A program made the position numbers and the translations under genes. A stretch of 48,195 bases of DNA, taken from positions 1 to 48,195 of the forward strand of contig CADBYZ010000038.1 of the NCBI GenBank assembly GCA_902799075.1. The letters are read 5' to 3'. Shown here in pieces: positions 23,438-31,866 of the stretch. The notes below the pieces were generated by a model. It did not search any database and was not told where the DNA came from. It was given only the letters and a program-made list of their open reading frames with translations. The first letter of the stretch is position 1; each line of letters starts with the position of its first letter. This DNA is from Oscillospiraceae bacterium. GTDB taxonomy: Bacteria; Bacillota; Clostridia; Oscillospirales; Oscillospiraceae.

Positions 23438-24924
23438 TGACAAGGGAAATCAAAATCCCGGCTGCCGCGGCCTGGCGGGAAAACCGCGCGCCCTTTCTCG
23501 CGGCGCTGCTCGTCGGCCTTGCCGCCCACGGCTACGCGTTTACCAACAAGCTGCTCAATCACGACGAGATCGAATCCCTCTTCGGCAAGGGCGCGACCGT
23601 GACCTCCGGCCGCTGGGGGCTGGAGCTTGTAAAGGTCCTCTTTCCAGACTGGTCCATGCCCTGGATCTACGGCCTTGTGAGCCTTCTGCTGATCGCGGTC
23701 TCCGCCTGCCTGATGCTGAAGCTCCTGGATATCCGCGCCCCGCTTTCGCGCCTGCTGCTGCCGGCGCTGATCGTGAGCTTCCCGTCCCTCACCGGGAATT
23801 TCTGCTTCATGTTCACAAGCTCCGCCTACGCCTGGTCCTTCTTCCTGGCAACTCTTTCCGTATACCTGTTTCGGGACGGAGAGCTTAGGCGCGGCCTTCT
23901 GAGCGTCCCGCTTCTGGTGCTGGCGCTGGGGATCTACCAGGCATATATCTCGGTCGCGGCCTGCCTCTTCCTGCTGCTCATGCTTCGGGATGCACTTGAC
24001 GGGGAGAGGAGCGTGCCGGAGATCATCCGCTTCGGGGTCAAGGCCCTGGCTATGATGCTGCTGGCCATCGGTCTGTACTATCTGGTTACACAGCTGGTGT
24101 TTCGCGTCACCGGCGCGGAATTTAACGACTATGTAACGGAGAATGTAAACGGCTCCGTGAGCCTGCCCCGCCGGGTGCGCATGGCATACGACGCCTTTCT
24201 CTATATCTTCTCTTTCCGCAATTTTTATCTCATCACCACCGAGTTTTCCCGTTATCTGCACATTGCCCTCGGCCTGCTGACCGTGGGGGCGATCACGTAC
24301 CTTGCCCTGCGCGGCGGAAAAGCGTCGCACGCGGCGCTCGCCCTGTGCCTGCTTGCCCTGCTGCCTCTCGGGATCTGCTGCATGTTTCTCATCATGTCGC
24401 GCGAGTCCATCCACACCCTGGTCATGTACAGCTTCGTGAGCGTGTATCTGCTTATGGGGCTCGCGGCCGAGCGCCTGGACCGGAACCGGGCGCCGCGGCT
24501 GCTGGCCCTGCCGCTTGCGGTGGTCGTGACGGCGAACGTATACTTTGCCAACATGTGCTACCTCAAGCAAACACTGCAATATGAAAACGCCCGCGCCTTT
24601 TATACGGTGCTCACCGCCCGGGTACAGAGTACGCCGGGCTTTGACGAGAGCTGCTCGCTTGCTCTGGTGGGGCGGCAGGAAAATCTGCTGCATTCTTTCC
24701 CGGAGATGGACACCGATCTTTTCATGGGCGTAAACCCCGAGCTTGTGAACATCTATTCCCGCGAAAACCTGATCCGCTATTACCTCGGCCTCGATATCCC
24801 CTTTGCGGAGAAGGCGGCGCTTGAAAAACTGGAGACCGACCCCCGCGTGCTGGAAATGGCGGAATACCCCTATGACGGCTCGATCCGCAGGATCGACAAT
24901 ATGCTCGTGGTCAGGCTGGGATAG
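23437..24924 (+). CDS. GtrII-like glucosyltransferase-domain membrane protein
   Basis: The 495-residue protein has about eleven hydrophobic segments. Its N-terminal loop, YAFTNKLLNHDEIESL followed by TSGRWGLELVKVL, matches the start of glucosyltransferase GtrII-type proteins. There a conserved acidic residue and GRW precede transfer of glucose from a lipid carrier to a surface polymer. The C-terminal 110 residues are soluble. It is translationally coupled to the preceding polytopic protein, so the pair probably decorates one envelope glycan. The polymer cannot be told from sequence. Confidence 0.75.
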   Translation: MTREIKIPAAAAWRENRAPFLAALLVGLAAHGYAFTNKLLNHDEIESLFGKGATVTSGRWGLELVKVLFPDWSMPWIYGLVSLLLIAVSACLMLKLLDIRAPLSRLLLPALIVSFPSLTGNFCFMFTSSAYAWSFFLATLSVYLFRDGELRRGLLSVPLLVLALGIYQAYISVAACLFLLLMLRDALDGERSVPEIIRFGVKALAMMLLAIGLYYLVTQLVFRVTGAEFNDYVTENVNGSVSLPRRVRMAYDAFLYIFSFRNFYLITTEFSRYLHIALGLLTVGAITYLALRGGKASHAALALCLLALLPLGICCMFLIMSRESIHTLVMYSFVSVYLLMGLAAERLDRNRAPRLLALPLAVVVTANVYFANMCYLKQTLQYENARAFYTVLTARVQSTPGFDESCSLALVGRQENLLHSFPEMDTDLFMGVNPELVNIYSRENLIRYYLGLDIPFAEKAALEKLETDPRVLEMAEYPYDGSIRRIDNMLVVRLG

Positions 24925-24950
24925 TCTGACCGGCAGCGGAGGTGAGCGTT

Positions 24951-25613
24951 TTGTCAGCGCCGAAGAAAAGGCTTATCCCAATGCTGCTTTTGGCCCTGCT
25001 GCTGTGCGCCTGCGCGCGTTCGGGCGGAACGGAGAAGACCGTGGTCGTCCTGCGCGAGACCTCGAGCCCGACGCCGGCGCCCGTCGAGAGCGCCGCGCCG
25101 CGGGAGACCGCCGCGCCGACAAAGTCCGGGCCCGACGACTGGTACGGCTGGTGGCGCATGTACAACACCAGCGGAGACTGGGCGCACATGTACGGCTATT
25201 ACTGGGACTGCTGCGCCGAGATCGCGCAGGAGGAGGGGACCTTGCGTCTCCAGCTCTGGGACGAGGATCTGCCGAAGGATGTGGGCCTTGCAGCCGCCAG
25301 ACTGCGGGAGGATAACGGCGTACTCAAATGCGTGGCGGGCACCTTCCTCGACCGGGAGCTCGGGCCGGAAAGCTGGAACATCGCCAGCGCCAGCGACAGC
25401 TGCGGACAGCTCCTGCACATCCGGGGAAAATATGACGCTGTCGGCAAGGGCGGCTTTCAGTATGAGTTTTTCCTGCGCCCCTGGGGCAGCCGCTGGCCCG
25501 GGAGCGAGGACGAAAAGCCCGGCTTCTATGAAAGCTGGTATCTGCCGCTCGTGGAGGCGGGCGTGAAAATGCCGGAGGAGATCGGAAAACAAAATGAAGC
25601 AGATGTTCGTTGA
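24951..25613 (+). CDS. Hypothetical lipoprotein
   Basis: The 220-residue product starts with a basic stretch and a hydrophobic core ending in a lipobox-like LLLCAC, so it is probably lipidated and held outside the membrane. A Thr/Pro/Ala-rich spacer precedes a domain beginning DDWYGWWRMYNTSGDW, rich in Trp, not assigned to a family. The TTG at 24951 is chosen because GGAGG lies eight bases upstream; the alternative GTG at 24942 overlaps that site. It overlaps the downstream dipeptidase gene by 20 bases. Confidence 0.65.
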   Translation: MSAPKKRLIPMLLLALLLCACARSGGTEKTVVVLRETSSPTPAPVESAAPRETAAPTKSGPDDWYGWWRMYNTSGDWAHMYGYYWDCCAEIAQEEGTLRLQLWDEDLPKDVGLAAARLREDNGVLKCVAGTFLDRELGPESWNIASASDSCGQLLHIRGKYDAVGKGGFQYEFFLRPWGSRWPGSEDEKPGFYESWYLPLVEAGVKMPEEIGKQNEADVR

Positions 25614-26559
25614 CTTTCACTGCGATACGCTCCTGACAACGTATTTGGAAAACAAAAGCCTTAAAAACGCAACGGGGCATATCGACCTCAAGAAGCTTGT
25701 AGACGGCGGGGCGCTGCTGCAGTGCTTTGCCGCCTTTATCCCCATGCATGAGACCGCCGCACAATACAGCATCCAGGACGTGCCCTGGGATTTCTTCCGC
25801 AAGCTCGCGGCCCGCTACGGGCAGGAAGCCAACGCGTACCCGGACCGCCTGGCCCCGGTGAAAAGCTTTGCGGACATTGAGAAAAACCGCGCAAAGGGCC
25901 TTGTCTCCGCCATGCTGACGGTGGAGGACGGGGCCTGCCTCGACGGCGACCTGTCCCGCCTGAAAACCATGTTTGATCTGGGTGTGCGGCTCATTACCCT
26001 CACCTGGAACTATGAAAACTGCCTGGGCTTTCCCAATTCTCCCGATCCCGCCCTGCATGCCAGGGGCCTCAAAGATTTCGGTCTCGAGACGCTTGCGGAG
26101 ATGGACCGCCTCGGCATTCTTGTGGATGTCTCCCACCTGTCGGAGGGCGGCTTCTGGGACGTTGTTCGGGAAAACAAAAAGCCCTTTGTGGCTTCCCACT
26201 CCTGCGCCCGCGCCCTGTGTGACCACAGCCGCAATCTCACCGACGAGCAGCTTCGTGCCCTCGGCGACAAAGGCGGCGTGTGCGGCGTGAACTTCTATTC
26301 CCGATTCCTTCGCGCGGGGGCGGAGCACACGGCAAACGAGGATATCCTGCGCCACATGGCCCATATCGCCGACCGCGCCGGGATGGAGGCCGTGGCCCTC
26401 GGCTCGGACTTTGACGGCATCGACTGTACGCTGGAGATGGAAAACTACAGCGGCCTTGCCCAGCTGGCCGAGCTGATCGCCGACCGCTTCGGCAGTGCCA
26501 ACGCCGAGAAAATCTGTTATCAAAACGCCCTGCGCGTACTGGCGGACGTGATGAACTGA
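25594..26559 (+). CDS. M19-family (renal-type) dipeptidase
   Basis: The 321-residue enzyme shows the binuclear zinc motifs of peptidase family M19: HCDT near residue 9, the bridging Glu in the TVEDG segment, VDVSHLS, ASHSCARAL and GSDFDGI. These enzymes hydrolyse dipeptides, often with broad specificity including D-residues. There is no signal peptide, so it acts in the cytoplasm. Its start lies inside the end of the lipoprotein gene with GGAGGAGA upstream. It is followed 14 bp later by the YbaK-type gene. Confidence 0.9.
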   Translation: MKQMFVDFHCDTLLTTYLENKSLKNATGHIDLKKLVDGGALLQCFAAFIPMHETAAQYSIQDVPWDFFRKLAARYGQEANAYPDRLAPVKSFADIEKNRAKGLVSAMLTVEDGACLDGDLSRLKTMFDLGVRLITLTWNYENCLGFPNSPDPALHARGLKDFGLETLAEMDRLGILVDVSHLSEGGFWDVVRENKKPFVASHSCARALCDHSRNLTDEQLRALGDKGGVCGVNFYSRFLRAGAEHTANEDILRHMAHIADRAGMEAVALGSDFDGIDCTLEMENYSGLAQLAELIADRFGSANAEKICYQNALRVLADVMN

Positions 26560-26573
26560 GGGAGGCAAAGTAT

Positions 26574-27137
26574 ATGTATATCGACCAAACCGTATACACC
26601 GGCAGACCGTCGGACACCCGCATTCCCAAGGAGGAGCGCTGCTACGAGCTGCTCGACCGCCTGGGGATCGCCTACACCCGCGTTGATCACGAGCACGCCG
26701 ACACCATCGAGGCCTGCAAGGCGATCGAAAAGCTTCTGGGCTGCGAGATCTGCAAGAACCTCTTTCTCACAAACCGGCAGATGACCGAGGTATGGCTGCT
26801 GCTCATGCCGGGGGAGAAGCCCTTCAAGACCAAGCTCCTGTCAAAGCAGATCGGCTCGGCCCGCCTGTCGTTTGCCAGCCCCGAGCAGATGCTTCGGTAT
26901 CTCGACATCACGCCGGGCTCGGTGAGCGTGCTGGGCCTCATGAACGACAGCGAGAAGAAGGTCCGCCTGCTTATCGACCGGGACCTTCTGGGCCAGGAGT
27001 CCATCGGCATGCACCCCTGCATCAACACCTCGTCCCTGCGGATCAAAACCGCGGACCTGACGGAAAAGCTCCTGCCCGCCATGGAGCACGAGCCCACGAT
27101 CGTAGATCTGCCCTGGAACCCGGACGAGTTGACATAA
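26574..27137 (+). CDS. YbaK/ProXp-type prolyl-tRNA editing protein
   Basis: This 187-residue protein matches free-standing prolyl-tRNA deacylases of the YbaK/ProXp-ala (PrdX) group. It has the conserved FLTNRQ segment, KLLSKQIGSARLSFASPEQM, the SVSVLGLMND block and ESIGMHPCINTSSL. Such proteins remove alanine (or cysteine) wrongly attached to tRNA-Pro. GGGAGGC upstream supports the start. A strong terminator follows. Confidence 0.88.
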   Translation: MYIDQTVYTGRPSDTRIPKEERCYELLDRLGIAYTRVDHEHADTIEACKAIEKLLGCEICKNLFLTNRQMTEVWLLLMPGEKPFKTKLLSKQIGSARLSFASPEQMLRYLDITPGSVSVLGLMNDSEKKVRLLIDRDLLGQESIGMHPCINTSSLRIKTADLTEKLLPAMEHEPTIVDLPWNPDELT

Positions 27138-27151
27138 TGAAGTTACCATAA

Positions 27152-27184
27152 AGAAAACCACGCGGATGCCGCGTGGTTTTCTTT
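27152..27184 (+). terminator. Terminator after the prolyl-tRNA editing gene
   Basis: AGAAAACCACGCGG and CCGCGTGGTTTTCT form a perfect 14-bp stem with loop ATG, carrying a T-run in its distal arm. Confidence 0.9.
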
Positions 27185-27230
27185 GGCTAATATCGCTCCC
27201 ATCCGGCAACAATAGACCCGAGGTGATGAC

Positions 27231-27860
27231 ATGGAAGAGCTTCGGGAATCGGGACAGGCAAAGCGGGGGACCATCCACTGCCTGACGATCATCGGCCAGA
27301 TCGAGGGCCACCAGATCCTGCCGGAGGATCAAAAGACCACAAAGTATGAACACATCCTGCCCACCATCGCGGCGGTGGAGGAGTCGCCGGAGATCACGGC
27401 CCTGCTGATCCTGCTCAACACCGCCGGGGGTGACGTGGAGGCGGGGCTTGCCATCGCGGAAATGATCGCGGGCATGCGAAAGCCCACGGCCTCGCTGGTA
27501 CTCGGCGGCGGGCACTCCATCGGCGTGCCGCTTGCGGTGGCGGCGGATAAAAGCTTTATCGCGCCCTCCGCCTCCATGACCATCCACCCGGTGCGCATCA
27601 CGGGCGTTGTGATCGGCGCTGCCCAGACCTATGACTACCTTGCCCGTATGCAGGCGCGGATCACCGCCTTTGTCACCGCGCACTCCGGCATCAGCGAGGC
27701 GCGTTTTGTGCATCTGCTGTCCGACGCCACCCAGCTTGCAAACGATGTAGGCAGCATCCTCACCGGGCAGGAGGCGGTCAGCGCGGGCCTCATCGACACG
27801 GTCGGCACCCTCGCCGACGCGCTCAAGTACCTGCACGAGCGGGGAGGGGAAACGAAATAA
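27231..27860 (+). CDS. tepA: TepA-type ClpP-like protease
   Basis: The 209-residue protein has the ClpP/crotonase fold of the TepA (translocation-enhancing protein) group. GGGHSIGV (92-99) carries the likely nucleophile Ser96, and MTIHPVR carries the catalytic His119. The helical LLNTAGGDVEAGLAIAEMI segment forms the oxyanion side. Bacillus TepA was linked to preprotein export; it lacks a signal peptide and acts in the cytoplasm. GAGGTGAT lies upstream of the ATG. It is monocistronic between a terminator and a new promoter. Confidence 0.85.
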   Translation: MEELRESGQAKRGTIHCLTIIGQIEGHQILPEDQKTTKYEHILPTIAAVEESPEITALLILLNTAGGDVEAGLAIAEMIAGMRKPTASLVLGGGHSIGVPLAVAADKSFIAPSASMTIHPVRITGVVIGAAQTYDYLARMQARITAFVTAHSGISEARFVHLLSDATQLANDVGSILTGQEAVSAGLIDTVGTLADALKYLHERGGETK

Positions 27861-27905
27861 CTTGTCACGTCTGCCAAATTGGCGGGCGTGATTTTGCATT
27901 TTTAC

Positions 27906-27934
27906 TTGAAAAAACGCATGGAATAAGCGATAAT
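27906..27934 (+). promoter_or_regulatory. Promoter of the CoA-transferase gene
   Basis: TTGAAA (27906-27911), a 17-bp spacer and GATAAT (27929-27934) lie 29 bp before the start codon. Confidence 0.7.
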
Positions 27935-27963
27935 AAAAACCGAAAAGATAGGGGGAATGCAGC

Positions 27964-29487
27964 ATGTTCACCATCATGGAAGCCGCCGACGCCGTGAGGC
28001 TTATCCCGGACGGGGCCGTGATCGGCCTCAACTCCTTTGTCGGCACCGCGAACCCGGAAAAGCTCCACGACGCCATCACCGAGAGCTTCCGCAAAACCGG
28101 GCACCCGCGAAACCTGACGCTCGTGTCCTCGGCGGGCTTCGGCCTCTTTGACCCCGACCGGGGCGCGGAGAACTATATCCGCGAGGGGGCCGTCGGCAAG
28201 CTCATATGCGGGCACTTCGGCTCCATGCCCAGCACAAAGAAGCTGGTGCTGGAGGACCGCTTCGAGGCGTACAATCTCCCCCTCGGCCCCATGTCCCACG
28301 CCATGCGCGCCCAGGCGGGCGGGCACGACGGGTACATCACGAAGCTCGGCCTCGGCATCTTCGCAGACCCCCGCGTGGAGGGCCCGGGCCTCAACAATAT
28401 CTCCCATGACGATTCCCTGGTCCGGGTCGTGAACATAGAAGGGGAGGACTACCTGCGCTACCGCCTGCCCGCCTTCGACATCGCCCTCATCAAGGCCACC
28501 AGCGTGGACGCCAAGGGCAACATCTCCTTTGAAAGCGAGTACAGCACCATCGACGCCCTGTCCATTGCCCAGCTCACAAGGCGCAACCACGGCAAGGTCA
28601 TTGTCCAGGTGGACCGGGTCAAGTCCGATTTCAGCCGCCCGCGCGACGTGATCATCCCCGCCGTGCTGGTGGACGTGGTGGTCGTGTGCGAGCCGGACCG
28701 CGACAACGAGGCCTTCGGCACCCTCTCGGGTGACATCCACGTTCCGGCGACGCATATGCAGTACTGGTATCACAGGCTCGAAAAGGAAAACGCCCGCAGC
28801 GGCAAGGTCCGCGCCGACTTCTCGGCGGACATCATCGGGCGGCGCGCGGCGAAGGAATTAAAGCGCGGCGACATTGTCAACATCGGCATCGGCATCCCCG
28901 AGAAGGTCAGCAAGTACGCCGCGGCGGAGGGCATCTTGCAGGACCTCACGCTCTCGGTGGAATCCGGCGGCACGGGCGGCCTGCCCGCGGGCGGGCTGGA
29001 ATTCGGGGCCATGATCGGCGCCGACTCCATCAGCGACATGTCCATGCAGTTTGATTTCTACGACGGCGGCGGTCTCGACTGCTGCTTCATGGGCGCGCTG
29101 GAGATGGACCGCTTCGGCAACGTCAACGCCCACCGGGGCGTGGACCAGTGCTCCGGCATCGGGGGCTTCGGCAACATCACCGCCGCGACCCAAAATGTGA
29201 TCTTCTGCCTCACCTTCGACACCAAGGGCCTCAACGTCACCGAGGAGGACGGGCGTGTGCGCATCCATTCGGAGGGCACGATCCCGAAGATCGTGGACAA
29301 GGTGCGCAGCATCAGCTTCTCCGGGCAGCGCGCCGCGGAGAACGGCCAGCGCGTGCTGTACGTGACCGAGCGCTGCGTCTTTACGCTCCGGCCCCAGGGC
29401 CTTGCGCTGACCGAGGTTTACCCCGGCATCGACAAACAGCGGGACATCCTCGACCGCCTGCCCTTCCCGGTGCTCGACGAGACATGA
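27964..29487 (+). CDS. Acyl-CoA:acetate/propionate CoA-transferase (YdiF/Pct type)
   Basis: This 507-residue protein is a fused alpha-beta class I CoA-transferase. The N-terminal half has the GLNSFVGTANPEKL glycine loop and GHFGSMPSTKKL. The C-terminal half starts with GDIVNIGIGIPEKVSKY and carries the catalytic Glu333 in LSVESGGTGGLPAGG, which forms a glutamyl-CoA thioester intermediate. YdiF/Pct enzymes move CoA between short-chain acids, serving fermentation of lactate, amino acids or butyrate formation. That fits the dehydratase activator at the window start. It is monocistronic with its own promoter. Confidence 0.9.
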   Translation: MFTIMEAADAVRLIPDGAVIGLNSFVGTANPEKLHDAITESFRKTGHPRNLTLVSSAGFGLFDPDRGAENYIREGAVGKLICGHFGSMPSTKKLVLEDRFEAYNLPLGPMSHAMRAQAGGHDGYITKLGLGIFADPRVEGPGLNNISHDDSLVRVVNIEGEDYLRYRLPAFDIALIKATSVDAKGNISFESEYSTIDALSIAQLTRRNHGKVIVQVDRVKSDFSRPRDVIIPAVLVDVVVVCEPDRDNEAFGTLSGDIHVPATHMQYWYHRLEKENARSGKVRADFSADIIGRRAAKELKRGDIVNIGIGIPEKVSKYAAAEGILQDLTLSVESGGTGGLPAGGLEFGAMIGADSISDMSMQFDFYDGGGLDCCFMGALEMDRFGNVNAHRGVDQCSGIGGFGNITAATQNVIFCLTFDTKGLNVTEEDGRVRIHSEGTIPKIVDKVRSISFSGQRAAENGQRVLYVTERCVFTLRPQGLALTEVYPGIDKQRDILDRLPFPVLDET

Positions 29488-29521
29488 GCGCGGAGAATGC
29501 GAAGCAGACCGCATATTCCTC

Positions 29522-29550
29522 TTGCAAAACGCGGCGAAATCGTGTATAGT
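29522..29550 (+). promoter_or_regulatory. Promoter of the AGTC-repeat mini-gene
   Basis: TTGCAA (29522-29527), a 17-bp spacer and TATAGT (29545-29550) predict a start near 29557, giving a leader of about 60 bases. Confidence 0.7.
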
Positions 29551-29619
29551 GTGGTCTATATGGAAAACCTACCACAAGATATTGCAATTATGTAAACTTA
29601 CGGAAAGGGGTTGACAGAC

Positions 29620-29709
29620 ATGGCCGCACGGCGTAGCATCAGTCAGTCAGTCAGTCAGTCAGTCAGTCAGTCAGTCAGTCAGTCAGTCAGTCAGTCAGTC
29701 AGGCGGTAA
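29620..29709 (+). CDS. 29-residue peptide encoded by a (AGTC)15 tetranucleotide repeat
   Basis: The short frame reads MAARRSI, then five exact SQSV units, then RR and TAA. The 60 bases 29641-29700 are exactly 15 copies of AGTC, read as AGT-CAG-TCA-GTC. GGAAAGGGG lies nine bases before the ATG, a consensus promoter lies upstream (29522) and a strong terminator follows (29749), so this looks like a complete small transcription unit. Because the unit is four bases, gain or loss of a copy changes the frame. The product is basic at both ends and unlike any family I recognise. The transcript could instead act as RNA; translation is inference. Confidence 0.55.
   Translation: MAARRSISQSVSQSVSQSVSQSVSQSVRR
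29641..29700 (+). repeat. (AGTC)15 simple sequence repeat
   Basis: Fifteen uninterrupted, perfect copies of the tetranucleotide lie inside the short frame at 29620. Repeats of this purity and length are prone to slippage. Confidence 0.98.
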
Positions 29710-29748
29710 AGTCCGCGCTGACAGCCTTTCCATACCCGGAATTACCAA

Positions 29749-29790
29749 GGGCGCAGTATACCTGATCTGAGGTGTACCGCGCCCTTTTTG
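29749..29790 (+). terminator. Terminator of the AGTC-repeat mini-gene
   Basis: GGGCGC-A-GTATACC pairs with GGTGTAC-C-GCGCCC around a TGATCTGA loop and is followed by TTTTT. Confidence 0.8.
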
Positions 29791-29830
29791 CGCGCTTTGG
29801 CTCCCCGCACAGCGTCAGTTGCTCGCATTT

Positions 29831-29849
29831 GGCCCCCTTGCCTAAAGGC
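29831..29849. repeat. Truncated REP-like element head
   Basis: Only the head GGCCCCCTTGCCTAAAGG is present, 27 bp ahead of the complete doublet at 29876. Confidence 0.7.
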
Positions 29850-29875
29850 GCGTCCATGTTCCGGTCATGCGATCT

Positions 29876-30020
29876 GGCCCCCTTGCCTAAAGGGGGCTGG
29901 CACGGCCGATCTCCCGCGAGGCCGTGACTGGGGGATACCGTTCATCGTACACTGTCGCGGATCTCATATCCCCCCGCCCCAGTGTGCGCACTGGGGCACC
30001 CCCCTTTAGGCAAGGGGGGC
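29876..30020. repeat. REP-like palindromic doublet upstream of the surface-protein gene
   Basis: A forward unit (29876-29940: head GGCCCCCTTGCCTAAAGG, internal CGGCC hairpin, tail CTGGGGGATACCG) faces a reverse unit (29967-30020: TATCCCCCC, GTGCGCAC hairpin, CCTTTAGGCAAGGGGGGC). Together they form a 145-bp near-palindrome, matched by a second doublet just after the gene. Confidence 0.85.
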
Positions 30021-30078
30021 TTTAACCCCGTCCAACCCGCCGCGGATGCGGCGCAACAATAACATGGAGGAAAAGAGA

Positions 30079-31478
30079 ATGAAACACGGAAAGAAAATCC
30101 TGTCCCTGCTGCTTACGCTGGTGCTGCTCGTCGGCGTGCTGCCGGGGATGACGGCGTTTGCGGACGTCCGATCCGGGTTCTGCGGCGATGATGTAATTTG
30201 GAGTTATGATACCACAACCAATACCCTCACTATTTCCGGCAGCGGGGCAATGAAGGATTATAATAATAATAGTCCTACTCCTTGGAATAATGACACGCCA
30301 CAAATCAAGAAGGTTGTAATTACAGAAGGTGTAACAACCATCGGAAATGGGGCGTTCAGTGCGTGCACCAGCTTGTCAAGCGTGACCATTCCCAACGGTG
30401 TAACAACCATCGGAAATTGGGCGTTCAATGGGTGCAGCAACTTAACAAGCGTAAGCATCCCCGGCAGTGTAATCAGCATCGGAGATGGGGCGTTCGCTGT
30501 CTCCAGCTTGTCAAGCGTGACCATTCCCAACAGTGTAACAACCATCGGCAACTCGGCGTTCTGTGCTTGCAAGAGCTTGAAAAGCGTGACCATTGGAAGC
30601 GGTGTAACAACCATCGGAGATTGGGCGTTTGGCGGCAACAACAGCTTGTCAAGCGTGACATTTGTACCCGGAGCCGCAGATAATAGGGTGGCAATTGGTG
30701 ACGGTGCTTTCGATTCCACTGCCACTCTCGCCTACGGGGCAGGCAGCACAAGGCTGTTTAAGGGCAACACAGAGATCGAAGCCGGCACAGCACTGGATAA
30801 GCTTAACAACGAAACTCTCACCTGGAAGTCAACCGCCTACACCGTGACCTACGACCCCGGCGAAGGTTCGGGAAAAATGGAGCCCACAAAAGTTGAAAAA
30901 AACGCCGAGGGAAAATTCATGTATAAGGCGGAGAGCTGCGGCTTTACCGCACCCAGAGCTGCGGCTTTACCGCACCCGACGGAAAGTCCTTTGACCTTTG
31001 GAAAGGCAGTGACGGCAAAGAATACAAGGTCGGCGGTGAGTATGAGCTGACCGGCGACCTCACCCTCACGGCCCAGTGGAAGGAAGAGAAAAAGCCCGAC
31101 GGCGGCAGTGGCAAAAAGATCGAGATCACCGGCGACATTGTGTTCATCGGCGGCGGCTTCGGCGGCGATGACACGGGCTGGGACTACGTCGGCGGCGGCT
31201 ATGCCCCGCAGCAGGCCTACCGCGTGAGCCTTGCCCCGATGCAGGGCGGCAGCGCGGCCCTCGGCCTCACGACCGGCGAATCCACCACGACGGATATGAA
31301 CGTCTACCCGAGCACGACGGTCTATGTCTTCCCGAACGCGGAACAGGGCTATGTGCTTGACAAGATCGTTTGGAGCCTCATCGACGGCTCGGCAAGCTAC
31401 GACATCACCGAAGCGAAGAACTTCGTCATGCCCGCCATGGACGCGGTGGTCTACGTGACCTTCCGCCCCGTGGGGTAA
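30079..31478 (+). pseudogene. BspA/internalin-like surface protein, frameshifted by a 23-bp tandem duplication
   Basis: The frame starts with a signal peptide (MKHGKKILSLLLTLVLL ending at TAFA), then BspA-type LRR repeats of about 23 residues (SSVTIPNGVTTIGNWAF). A Listeria-Bacteroides (InlB B) repeat follows from YTVTYDPGEGSGKMEP. At 30932-30977 a 23-bp block is present twice in tandem. After it the frame reads 31 unrelated residues and stops at 31050 (323 residues in all). Removing one copy restores one continuous frame of 458 residues to 31478, finishing the B-repeat (LTGDLTLTAQWKEEKKP) and a glycine-rich C-terminal domain. GGAGG eight bases before 30079 sets the start. It may be a dead gene or a switchable one. 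Confidence 0.85.
30932..30977 (+). repeat. Exact 23-bp tandem duplication
   Basis: Bases 30932-30954 and 30955-30977 are identical. The block begins AGAGCTGCGGC and ends CCGCACCC. Its length, not a multiple of three, causes the frameshift in the surface-protein gene. Confidence 0.97.
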
Positions 31479-31494
31479 AGAAACCGCCCTCTTT

Positions 31495-31639
31495 GCCCCC
31501 CTTGCCTAAAGGGGGGTGCCCCAGTGCGCACACTGGGGCGGGGGGATACTGTTCAAGGGAGTTGACCGCAGGAACGGTATCCCCCAGTCATGGCGCTTGC
31601 GTGAGACGCGCCATGCCAGCCCCCTTTAGGCAAGGGGCC
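31495..31639. repeat. REP-like palindromic doublet downstream of the surface-protein gene
   Basis: The forward unit (31495-31550) and the reverse unit (31575-31639, ending CCTTTAGGCAAGGGGCC) mirror the doublet at 29876-30020 and have the same 145-bp total length. Confidence 0.85.
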
Positions 31640-31803
31640 AAGCGCTACCCTTACGATGTTGCTTCTGCGTCGCTATGCCCCCTTTAGGCGTGGGGCCAGG
31701 CATTCCACCTTCAGGAGAGCCGAAGCAAGAATGTACACACCCGACACGCGTGCCTGAGACCTTATGGTTTGTACAACGTACCGACATTAAACTACTATAT
31801 AAA
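31640..31803. other. Rest of the gene-free stretch before the iron-type ABC operon
   Basis: Apart from a truncated reverse REP head (CCCCCTTTAGGCGTGGGGCC, 31678-31697), I see no gene, RNA or promoter here. Confidence 0.5.
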
Positions 31804-31848
31804 AATTCCCGGTGAAAACGTTACATTGTGACGTATTCACCGGGAATT
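31804..31848 (-). terminator. Terminator of the Fbp-like ABC operon
   Basis: AATTCCCGGTGAA pairs with TTCACCGGGAATT. On the minus strand the stem is followed by TTTTTATATA. It is 19 bp after the ATPase stop. Confidence 0.85.
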
Positions 31849-31866
31849 ATTATCGGGAAAATCGTA

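Noticed and set aside
29641-29700. The AGTC tract as a CRISPR-like or satellite array
   Set aside because: It is a pure 4-bp simple repeat without spacers; no cas genes are in the window.
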